A stretch of DNA of 15,968 nt, from contig JAAYYM010000025.1 of NCBI GenBank assembly GCA_012515365.1, forward strand, positions 1 to 15,968, in the 5' to 3' direction. Positions 9,896 through 15,968 of this stretch are shown piece after piece. The notes beneath the pieces are model-generated. The model saw only the letters and a list, made by a program, of their open reading frames with translations. It ran no database searches and was not told where the DNA came from. This stretch comes from Clostridia bacterium. GTDB lineage: Bacteria > Bacillota_A > Clostridia > Lachnospirales > Lachnospiraceae. The translations under genes and the position numbers were made by a program. Each line of letters begins with the position of its first letter. The first letter of the stretch is position 1.

Positions 9896-9923
9896 TTGAA
9901 AATCTGTGGTTTTCGGTTATAAT
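9896..9923 (+). promoter_or_regulatory. SigA-type promoter upstream of mreB
   Basis: TTGAAA at 9896-9901 and a perfect TATAAT at 9918-9923 are separated by 16 bases. Transcription would begin near 9930 and give a leader of about 70 bases before the mreB ATG. It lies in the 208-base intergenic region after uvrA, the largest non-coding stretch in the window, and is the best promoter match I found. It probably drives mreB and the flagellar rod genes behind it. Confidence 0.7.
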
Positions 9924-10001
9924 GAAAGATGTATGTTTATATTAGTACATTTTGGAAATGATAAGATATAACCATAGGAATCTGAAAGGGGAATATACAG
10001 T

Positions 10002-11000
10002 ATGGTTTATACAGATATAGGAATTGATTTGGGGACAGCCAGCATTTTGGTCTACATCAGAGGAAAAGGTGTTGTTTTGAAGGAACCCTCTGTTGTTGCA
10101 TTTGATAGAGATACAAACAGGATTAAGGCAATCGGCGAGGATGCGCGTCTGATGCTGGGAAGGACTCCCGGAAACATTGTAGCAGTCAGACCGTTACGCC
10201 AAGGTGTTATTTCTGATTATACTGTAACTGAAAAAATGCTTAAGTACTTTATTCAAAAAGCCATTGGTAAAAAGACCTTTCGTAAACCAAGAATCAGTGT
10301 CTGCGTGCCAAGTGGTGTTACAGAAGTAGAGAAGAAAGCCGTTGAGGATGCGACTTATCAGGCAGGAGCCAGAGAGGTTGCTATTATAGAAGAGCCGATC
10401 GCAGCAGCTATCGGAGCAGGAATCGATATCAGTAAACCATGTGGAAATATGATCGTGGATATCGGTGGCGGTACAACTGATATTGCAGTTATTTCTTTAG
10501 GCGGAACAGTTGTAAGTACATCCATTAAGATCGCTGGTGATGATTTTGATGAAGCCATTGTACGTTATATGCGTAAGAAACATAATCTGCTGATCGGTGA
10601 GAGAACAGCAGAAGATTTAAAGATAAAAATCGGTGCAGCATTTAAGAGACAGGAAGTTGACTGCCTAGATGTAAGAGGACGTAATCTTGTAACCGGTCTT
10701 CCGAGAACGGTAAAGGTAACATCCGAGGAGACAGAAGAAGCATTAAAAGAGACGACTTCACAGATCGTGGAAGCAATTCACGGTGTATTGGAGAAAACTC
10801 CTCCTGAACTTGCTGCAGACATTGCAGACAGAGGAATCGTCCTGACAGGCGGTGGTAGTCTGTTAAGAGGCTTAGAGGATCTGATCGCATACAAAACAGG
10901 TATTAATACCATGACAGCAGAGGATCCTATGACAGCTGTAGCAATCGGAACAGGAAAATTCGTTGAGTTCCTGGCCGGTTACAAGGATGATGTCAATTAG
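10002..11000 (+). CDS. mreB: Rod shape-determining actin homologue MreB/Mbl
   Basis: This bacterial actin forms membrane-associated filaments that organise the cell-wall elongation machinery. The 332-residue length is normal. The actin-fold ATPase signatures are present: phosphate-1 loop DIGIDLGTAS at 5-14, phosphate-2 loop DIGGGTTD at 153-160, and adenosine motif LTGGGSLLRG with GGG at 283-285. EEPIAAAIGAGIDI and IGERTAEDLKIKIG are also typical. AAAGGGG at 9985-9991 precedes the ATG. Placement directly before two FlgF/FlgG-type genes parallels mbl-flhO-flhP in B. subtilis, so this copy is probably the Mbl-type paralogue rather than the mreBCD one (inference from context). The divergent MVYTDIGID start fits neither name decisively. 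A 70-base gap with no terminator leads to the rod genes, so cotranscription is likely. Confidence 0.95.
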   Translation: MVYTDIGIDLGTASILVYIRGKGVVLKEPSVVAFDRDTNRIKAIGEDARLMLGRTPGNIVAVRPLRQGVISDYTVTEKMLKYFIQKAIGKKTFRKPRISVCVPSGVTEVEKKAVEDATYQAGAREVAIIEEPIAAAIGAGIDISKPCGNMIVDIGGGTTDIAVISLGGTVVSTSIKIAGDDFDEAIVRYMRKKHNLLIGERTAEDLKIKIGAAFKRQEVDCLDVRGRNLVTGLPRTVKVTSEETEEALKETTSQIVEAIHGVLEKTPPELAADIADRGIVLTGGGSLLRGLEDLIAYKTGINTMTAEDPMTAVAIGTGKFVEFLAGYKDDVN

Positions 11001-11018
11001 ACCGGTGTCTGATTGAAC

Positions 11019-11036
11019 TGGTACAGGGAAGTGCCA
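11019..11036 (+). other. Small hairpin between mreB and the rod genes
   Basis: TGGTAC at 11019-11024 and GTGCCA at 11031-11036 can form a six-pair stem with one G-U pair and a six-base loop. No T-run follows, so it is not a terminator. It could be an mRNA stability or processing element, or chance. Confidence 0.2.
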
Positions 11037-11070
11037 TATTAAATAACTAGTCAGTTAAAGGAGCGATAAT

Positions 11071-11844
11071 ATGGTAAAAGGTCTGTACACAGCATATACC
11101 GGAATGGTAAATGAACAAAACAGGTTAGATGTTCTGACGAATAATCTTGCCAATTCTTCTACGACAGGATACAAGAAAGAGGGTGCGACATCGCAGTCTT
11201 TTTCCGATGTCCTGGCATATAAAATCAAAGACACATCAGAATTTAACATTCCCAAGAAATTAGGATCCATGAATATGGGTGTAAAAATCGGGGAAACATA
11301 TACCGATTATTCACAGGGGGCTTTCCGCACGACAGACAATCCATTTGATCTGGCGTTAGCAGGTGAAGGCTTTTTTAGCGTTGAATTTACCAGCAAGGCA
11401 GGAGATGTATCTACAAAGTATACGCGCGATGGTTCTTATACATTAGATAAAGATGGGTATCTGGTTAATAAAAATGGCGATTTTCTGTTAGATACAAATG
11501 GAAATCACATTCATCTTAATCCTTTGCAGGAAGCGAAGGTTGAACGAAATGGTGCCATTTATCAGAACAATGTGCAGGTGGCGCAGATTCAAGTCACAGA
11601 TTTTGAAGATTATAATTATCTCGAAAAATATGGTGAAAACTATTACCAACCAATTGAGGGCGCTACAGAAATCCCATCACAGGCCAGTGTACGTGCCGGA
11701 TATTTAGAGGCATCTAATGTACAGGTAGTGCAGGAAATGGTAGATATGATTAATGTGACAAGAGCATATGAAACGAATCAGAAGATAGTCCAGACTATGG
11801 ATTCTACAATAGAGGTAGCAGTTAATCAGGTAGGTAAGGTGTGA
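11071..11844 (+). CDS. flgF: Flagellar basal-body rod protein, FlgF/FlgG family (FlhO-like)
   Basis: This 257-residue protein is a structural subunit of the flagellar rod, exported by the flagellar type III apparatus and assembled outside the membrane. The N-terminal rod motif is clear: GLYTAYTGM, NNLAN at 24-28 and TTGYKK. The middle GEGFFSVE and YTRDGSYTLDKDGYLV segments are the typical FlgE/F/G core. The C-terminus has GYLEASNVQVVQEMVDMINVTRAYE plus a heptad-rich helix that packs against the N-terminal helix. AAAGGAG at 11057-11063 precedes the ATG. It is the first of two consecutive paralogues; by position it corresponds to FlhO of B. subtilis. The flgF symbol is by family and order only, as flgF and flgG are hard to separate by eye. 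Confidence 0.88.
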   Translation: MVKGLYTAYTGMVNEQNRLDVLTNNLANSSTTGYKKEGATSQSFSDVLAYKIKDTSEFNIPKKLGSMNMGVKIGETYTDYSQGAFRTTDNPFDLALAGEGFFSVEFTSKAGDVSTKYTRDGSYTLDKDGYLVNKNGDFLLDTNGNHIHLNPLQEAKVERNGAIYQNNVQVAQIQVTDFEDYNYLEKYGENYYQPIEGATEIPSQASVRAGYLEASNVQVVQEMVDMINVTRAYETNQKIVQTMDSTIEVAVNQVGKV

Positions 11845-11866
11845 TTTTGAATAGGAGCGTGAGAGT

Positions 11867-12688
11867 ATGGTAAGAGCATTATGGTCAGCAGCCACAGGTA
11901 TGGTTGCACAACAGAATAACGTTGATACAATCGCAAATAATCTTGCAAATGTAAATACAACCGGCTATAAAACAGAAACAAATGAATTTAAATCATTGTT
12001 ATATCAGACATTGCAGACGAGGACTACTACTGCAAACGGTGAGAATAAACCTATTAGTGCACAGGTAGGACTTGGTGTCAGAAACTCAGCAATCACTTCT
12101 CAATTTACACAAGGCTCTCTGCTTGCATCTGAAAGTGATACCGCATTTGCAATTAATGGTTCGGGATTTTTTGCAGTGAGAGGCGAAGGCGGCGTAACCA
12201 ACTATACAAGAAATGGTAACTTTACATGGGCAATTGGCGTAGGAGGAGCGATCACGCTGACAACTACAGACGGTAATCCGGTCTTAAATACAGCAGGCAA
12301 TCCGATCACACTTCCGGGAGGATATGTGGCAGGTAAGGTTGAGGTATCGGCAGACGGCAGAGTTATGTATCCGGATGCAAATAATAATCTTCAGCCGATT
12401 GCAAATTCCCAGATTGGACTGTATCAGTTCCAAAATCCTGCAGGACTTGAAAAGGTAGGAGACAGTTTCTTCCAGATTACGGCAGCATCAGGGCCGGCAT
12501 TGAATGAAGCAACCAATGGAGCACTGAAGAAGAGTGAAGTCAGACAGGGATATTTAGAAGGCTCTAATGTACAGGTCGCTGATGAAATGGTCAATCTGAT
12601 CGTAGCTCAGCGTGCATATGAGATGAACTCAAAAGCAATACAGGCAGCAGATGAAATGATGGGACAGGCTAATCAGTTACGTAGATAG
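11867..12688 (+). CDS. flgG: Flagellar basal-body rod protein FlgG (FlhP-like)
   Basis: This is the distal rod subunit, a hollow shaft protein linking the basal body to the hook. The 273 residues begin with the classic FlgG pattern: LWSAATGM, NNLAN at 24-28, VNTTGYKTETNEFKSLLY. The core includes INGSGFFAV and YTRNGNFTW. It ends with GYLEGSNVQVADEMVNLIVAQRAYE and a QAADEMM helix, nearly textbook for FlgG. The start at 11867 follows the preceding rod gene by 22 bases with AGGAG at 11853-11857. A glycine- and asparagine-rich stretch (AIGVGGAITLTTTDGNPVLN) lies in the variable domain and is normal for the family. By position it corresponds to FlhP of B. subtilis. Confidence 0.93.
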   Translation: MVRALWSAATGMVAQQNNVDTIANNLANVNTTGYKTETNEFKSLLYQTLQTRTTTANGENKPISAQVGLGVRNSAITSQFTQGSLLASESDTAFAINGSGFFAVRGEGGVTNYTRNGNFTWAIGVGGAITLTTTDGNPVLNTAGNPITLPGGYVAGKVEVSADGRVMYPDANNNLQPIANSQIGLYQFQNPAGLEKVGDSFFQITAASGPALNEATNGALKKSEVRQGYLEGSNVQVADEMVNLIVAQRAYEMNSKAIQAADEMMGQANQLRR

Positions 12689-12690
12689 TA

Positions 12691-12702
12691 TACTGATCAG
12701 TA
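12691..12702. repeat. 12-bp perfect palindrome upstream of the rod-binding gene
   Basis: TACTGATCAGTA reads the same on both strands and lies between the flgG stop and the AAAGGA Shine-Dalgarno of the next gene. It has no loop and no T-run, so it is not a terminator. A protein-binding site is possible, but a chance match is at least as likely. Confidence 0.3.
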
Positions 12703-12721
12703 GCAGAAAGGATGTGCTCAC

Positions 12722-13063
12722 ATGGATATCAATACAAAATATAATGCAGGTATGGTGGATCTTAATGCAAAAGAAAATGCAGCTACAAATAAGCTTAATC
12801 ATACATTAAAGGGTGATTTATCTCAGGCGACGGATGATGAATTGATGGATGTCTGTAAAGACTTTGAGGCATATTTTCTTGAGCAGGTATTTAAGAACAT
12901 GAAAAAGACCATTGTTCCGGCACAGGAAAAAACATCAAATACAATGGCTGATTATTTCGAAGACAACCTATATCAGGAGTATTCAAAAAATGCTTCAGAA
13001 ACAGGAAATTATGGAATAGCACAAATGCTTTATGAGCAAATGAAACGAAATTACAATCTGTAA
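12722..13063 (+). CDS. FlgJ-type rod-binding protein without muramidase domain
   Basis: The 113-residue protein matches the N-terminal rod-capping domain of FlgJ, which guides rod polymerisation. The conserved part runs from residue about 40 to the end: MDVCKDFEAYFLEQVFKNMKKT, then MADYFEDNLYQEYSKNASETGN and GIAQMLYEQM. The enzymatic glucosaminidase half found in proteobacterial FlgJ is absent and no such gene follows in the window, so another hydrolase must open the wall. The first about 35 residues are polar and uncharacterised. AAAGGA at 12707-12712 lies 9 bases before the ATG. It is the last gene before the terminator and closes the mreB-rod gene unit. Family assignment is good; a direct role as rod cap is inferred from the family. 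Confidence 0.88.
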   Translation: MDINTKYNAGMVDLNAKENAATNKLNHTLKGDLSQATDDELMDVCKDFEAYFLEQVFKNMKKTIVPAQEKTSNTMADYFEDNLYQEYSKNASETGNYGIAQMLYEQMKRNYNL

Positions 13064-13071
13064 GGATATTT

Positions 13072-13118
13072 AAACTGATTCAAATGTGCAACAGCAGTTT
13101 GAATCAGTTTTTTTCTTT
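13072..13118 (+). terminator. Intrinsic terminator after the flagellar rod genes
   Basis: AAACTGATTCAAA at 13072-13084 and its exact reverse complement at 13098-13110 form a 13-bp perfect stem around a 13-base loop. The stem runs directly into a T-run ending at 13114, then CTTT. It begins 9 bases after the rod-binding gene stop. The stem is AT-rich but long and perfect. It should end the mreB/flagellar transcript, although it lies just 23 bases from the recD2 start. Confidence 0.88.
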
Positions 13119-13141
13119 AATCAGGAGGCTTAGCAGCAGAC

Positions 13142-15394
13142 ATGGAAGTGATAAAGGGATATGTGGATCATATCATTTACAGAAATGCGGAGAACGGATA
13201 TACGGTTATGATCGTCATATCTGACGGTGAGGAAATTGCATGTACCGGAACTTTGAGATTTATCGATGAAGGAGAATTTATCGAGGCTTCTGGAGAAAGT
13301 GTCACTCATGCAGTGTATGGAGAACAGTTTGCGATATCTGAATATGAAATCAAAACACCGGAGGATAGTGGTGCGATCGAACGATATCTAGGATCAGGTG
13401 CAATCGTGGGAGTCGGCCCCGCATTGGCCGGTCGGATCGTAAAGAAATTTGGAGAGGATACCTTTCGCATCATAGAGGAAGAGCCGGAGCGTCTGGCAGA
13501 AGTAAAGGGAATTAGTGAGAAAAAGGCGCGTGAAATAGCAATTCAGGCGGTAGAAAAGCAAGGTATGCGAAAGGCAATGGTGTTTTTACAGCAATATGGA
13601 ATCTCATATTCGCTGGCTGTGAAGATCTATCAGAAATATCAATTTGACACTTATCGGATTGTACAGGAGAATCCCTATGTTCTTGCTGAAGATCTACAGG
13701 GGGTTGGCTTCAAAATCGCTGATGAGATTGCAGGTAAAATGGGAATTCATGTAGATTCAGAATTTCGTATCCGCTCCGGAATTCTTCATGTTTTGCTACA
13801 GGCACAAGGAGAGGGGCACGTATACTTACCGGAACATGATTTATTACTTAAAACCTCACAATTGCTGCAGATCAGTCAGGAACCTATCAAGGATCAGCTA
13901 ATGAATCTGATGGTCGAAAAGAAGATCATTATCAGAGAACTAGAACAGGAAACGGTTGTTTACGCAGCATCTTTGTATTATATGGAGATGAACTGCGCAA
14001 AAATGCTTCATGACCTGAATCTGCGCTCTGAGGAGTTATCAGAAAAGATTGAACAAAAACTGAGCAGACTGGAAGCACAATCGGAGCTTGAGTTGGATCA
14101 GTTGCAGCGAGAGGCAGTCATCAGTGCTGCGCAAAACGGAGTTTTTATTATTACCGGAGGACCGGGTACCGGAAAGACAACTACCATTAATATGATCATT
14201 AAGTATTTTGAAGCTGAGGGATGTGATATCCTGCTGGCTGCACCGACAGGACGTGCGGCTAAACGTATGACAGAAACCACAGGTTTTGAAGCAAGAACCA
14301 TACACCGTCTGCTGGAGATCAGTGCATCTAATGCGATAGAAAACAGTGATAACAGTTACTTTGAACGAAATGAGGAACATCCACTGGAAGCAGATATTAT
14401 TATCATTGATGAAATGTCCATGGTAGATATCTATCTGTTTACTTCCTTACTAAAAGCGATCAGTGTTGGTACGCGCTTAATCATGGTAGGTGATATCAAT
14501 CAGCTGCCGTCTGTCGGACCGGGAGCGGTGCTTAAGGATCTGATCAATTCAGAAGTATTTCCCGTCGTTATGTTAAAAAAGATTTTCAGACAGGCAAGTA
14601 AAAGTGATATTGTCGTAAATGCACATAAGATACAACAGGGTGAACAGATACTTTTAAATAACAAAGGAGCCGATTTCTTTTTCCTGAAACGTGATGACGT
14701 GAATATAATCATTCGTGTTATCATTGCACTGATTAAGGAGAAGCTTCCAAAGTATGTTGATGCTGATGTGTATGATATACAGGTTCTGACTCCGATGAGA
14801 AAGGGCCTACTGGGTGTAACAAGATTAAATGGCATCCTGCAGCAGTATCTGAATCCACCTGCACCTTCCAAAAAAGAATATGAATATGGTGAGGGTCTCT
14901 TCAGAGAAGGTGATAAGGTCATGCAGATCAAGAATAATTACCAAAAGGAATGGGAAATTGTCGGAAAATATGGGATTGCATTTGATAAAGGAATCGGTAT
15001 ATTCAACGGCGATATGGGAATCATTAAAGAAATCAATCATTATAGTGAACAGATTACGGTTGAATTTGATGAACATCGGATCATGAATTACTCGTTTAAA
15101 GAAGTAGAAGAGCTGGAGCTTGCGTATGCAATTACCATACATAAAGCACAAGGAAGTGAGTATCCGGCGGTCGTAATGCCGATTTTGAGTGGACCTAGGA
15201 TGCTGATGAATCGAAATCTTTTATATACAGGTGTGACACGTGCAAAGAAGTGTGTTACGCTTGTCGGAAGTGATGATATGATACAAATGATGATAGATAA
15301 TGAAGAAGAACAAAAGCGATATACGGGATTATGTGAAAAATTACAGGAACTCTCAGATTTAAGAACGGAGGATTATGAAGCATCACATCATTGA
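13142..15394 (+). CDS. recD2: ATP-dependent RecD2 family DNA helicase
   Basis: RecD2 is a stand-alone 5'-3' superfamily 1B helicase that acts in DNA repair and replication fork maintenance in bacteria lacking RecBCD. The 750 residues fit the family. The N-terminal part is the RecD2-specific extension: an OB-like segment beginning EVIKGYVDHIIYRNAENGYTV, then helix-hairpin-helix repeats at about 84-205 (GVGPALAGRI, VKGISEKKA, LQGVGFKIADEIAG). The motor follows: Walker A GGPGTGKTT at 339-347, Walker B DEMSMVD from 423, GDINQLPSVGPG from 450, YAITIHKAQGSEY from 662, and motif VI YTGVTRAKK from 695. No AddAB/RecBC genes are near. AGGAGG at 13123-13128 stands 13 bases before the ATG, longer than ideal, but an in-frame stop at 13118 and no other start codon leave this choice. 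comF overlaps its last 20 bases. Confidence 0.96.
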   Translation: MEVIKGYVDHIIYRNAENGYTVMIVISDGEEIACTGTLRFIDEGEFIEASGESVTHAVYGEQFAISEYEIKTPEDSGAIERYLGSGAIVGVGPALAGRIVKKFGEDTFRIIEEEPERLAEVKGISEKKAREIAIQAVEKQGMRKAMVFLQQYGISYSLAVKIYQKYQFDTYRIVQENPYVLAEDLQGVGFKIADEIAGKMGIHVDSEFRIRSGILHVLLQAQGEGHVYLPEHDLLLKTSQLLQISQEPIKDQLMNLMVEKKIIIRELEQETVVYAASLYYMEMNCAKMLHDLNLRSEELSEKIEQKLSRLEAQSELELDQLQREAVISAAQNGVFIITGGPGTGKTTTINMIIKYFEAEGCDILLAAPTGRAAKRMTETTGFEARTIHRLLEISASNAIENSDNSYFERNEEHPLEADIIIIDEMSMVDIYLFTSLLKAISVGTRLIMVGDINQLPSVGPGAVLKDLINSEVFPVVMLKKIFRQASKSDIVVNAHKIQQGEQILLNNKGADFFFLKRDDVNIIIRVIIALIKEKLPKYVDADVYDIQVLTPMRKGLLGVTRLNGILQQYLNPPAPSKKEYEYGEGLFREGDKVMQIKNNYQKEWEIVGKYGIAFDKGIGIFNGDMGIIKEINHYSEQITVEFDEHRIMNYSFKEVEELELAYAITIHKAQGSEYPAVVMPILSGPRMLMNRNLLYTGVTRAKKCVTLVGSDDMIQMMIDNEEEQKRYTGLCEKLQELSDLRTEDYEASHH

Positions 15395-15968
15395 CTTGAT
15401 TTTCCCGAAACGCTGTCCGATCTGTGGTGACATCATGGAGGCAGGAGCTCGTTTGGCATGCCCGATCTGCAAATTGAAGGCGCCGTATGTAACAACACCA
15501 TATTGTTTGAAATGCGGGAAACCCATTGCAGATGCTCACATGGAATACTGCACCGGTTGTATGGAGAATGAGCCTTTGTTTACGCAGGGACGCGCTTTAT
15601 TTCGCTACACAGATCAGATTAAAAAGAGCATTTACAGCTATAAATATGGTAACAGAAGAGAATATGCAGCATATTATACGGAAGAGATCATCCGACTTTT
15701 AGGAGATGATATCAGAAGATGGCGTGCAGATGCGATCATCCCTATTCCTATCCATAAAGAAAGAGCAAAAAAACGTGGTTTTAATCAGGCAGAGCTGATT
15801 GCAGGGATGCTTGGAAGAAATATGCAGATCCCCGTTTGTTCGGATTATGTGATCAGGGAAAAAAATACAATCGCTCAAAAGAACCTAAATAGGGAAGAAC
15901 GCCAAAATAATTTGAAAAGGGCTTTCAAAATAACCCAAAATGATGTAAAATTAGAAGAAGTCATATTG
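15375..15968 (+). CDS. comF: ComF family protein, 3'-truncated by window end
   Basis: ComF/ComFC proteins are needed for natural transformation and carry a phosphoribosyltransferase-like fold; their biochemical role is linked to handling incoming DNA. The frame is open for 198 codons to the last base with no stop. The N-terminus has CxxC pairs typical of ComF: Cys14/17, 29/32, 44/47 and 59/62, probably zinc-binding. Downstream are YKYGNRREY, DAIIPIPIHKERAKKRGFNQAELIA and TIAQKNLNREERQNN, all characteristic. The phosphate-binding VDD motif should lie just past the edge. ATG 15375 overlaps recD2 by 20 bases; GGAGG at 15367-15371 lies only 3 bases upstream, but the first CxxC at residue 14 excludes later starts. 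Translational coupling to recD2 is likely. In many Firmicutes comF precedes yvyF-flgM-flgK; that could be checked in the adjacent sequence. Confidence 0.93.
   Translation, partial: MKHHIIDLIFPKRCPICGDIMEAGARLACPICKLKAPYVTTPYCLKCGKPIADAHMEYCTGCMENEPLFTQGRALFRYTDQIKKSIYSYKYGNRREYAAYYTEEIIRLLGDDIRRWRADAIIPIPIHKERAKKRGFNQAELIAGMLGRNMQIPVCSDYVIREKNTIAQKNLNREERQNNLKRAFKITQNDVKLEEVIL

Noticed and set aside
14500..14931. 143-codon open frame on the minus strand
   Set aside because: It is a shadow of the recD2 motor domain, which has all helicase motifs in the sense frame.

Overview
The window reads as a chromosomal segment of a motile, AT-rich Gram-positive bacterium of the class Clostridia, most likely Lachnospiraceae. 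This placement is an inference from protein style and gene order (S41 protease next to uvrB/uvrA; MreB/Mbl next to flagellar rod genes; recD2 next to comF); no 16S or marker search was possible. All ten complete genes and both edge-truncated genes lie on the + strand. Coding density is very high and no gene-free stretch exceeds about 210 bases. I see no tRNA, rRNA, IS element, CRISPR array or prophage gene.

Region 1 (1-9793) looks like one tight transcription unit: a 5'-truncated carboxy-terminal processing protease (S41), uvrB, a family 2 glycosyltransferase, an MBOAT acyltransferase, an AlgX/DHHW-like SGNH protein, and uvrA. Spacings run from a short overlap to about 31 nt. The protease and uvrB/uvrA form a familiar neighbourhood in Firmicutes. 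The unusual part is a three-gene surface-glycan modification cassette (about 3.7 kb) between the two excision-repair genes. The glycosyltransferase resembles polyprenol-phosphate sugar transferases. The MBOAT protein and the membrane-anchored SGNH protein resemble the AlgI plus AlgJ/AlgX pair that moves acetyl groups across the membrane onto an extracellular polysaccharide. The start of uvrA lies inside the end of the SGNH gene, so the repair gene appears translationally coupled to the cassette.

Region 2 (9794-13118) starts with a 208-base intergenic region holding a good housekeeping-type promoter (TTGAAA-N16-TATAAT) and a sigma-28/SigD-like motif (TAAA-N16-ACCGATAT). It then carries an actin-like MreB/Mbl gene, two flagellar rod genes of the FlgF/FlgG family, and a FlgJ-type rod-binding protein lacking a muramidase domain. 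It ends at a strong 13-bp-stem intrinsic terminator. The order matches mbl-flhO-flhP of Bacillus subtilis.

Region 3 (13119-15968) carries recD2 (a 5'-3' helicase) and, overlapping its end by 20 nt, the first 198 codons of comF, which runs off the window. The recD2 Shine-Dalgarno sequence lies directly behind the terminator, leaving no room for a promoter between them.

Most genes are confident family-level calls. The most interesting item is the O-acetyltransferase cassette inside uvrB-uvrA; its individual families are known, so the novelty lies in the arrangement. I did not find evidence for a wholly new kind of system.
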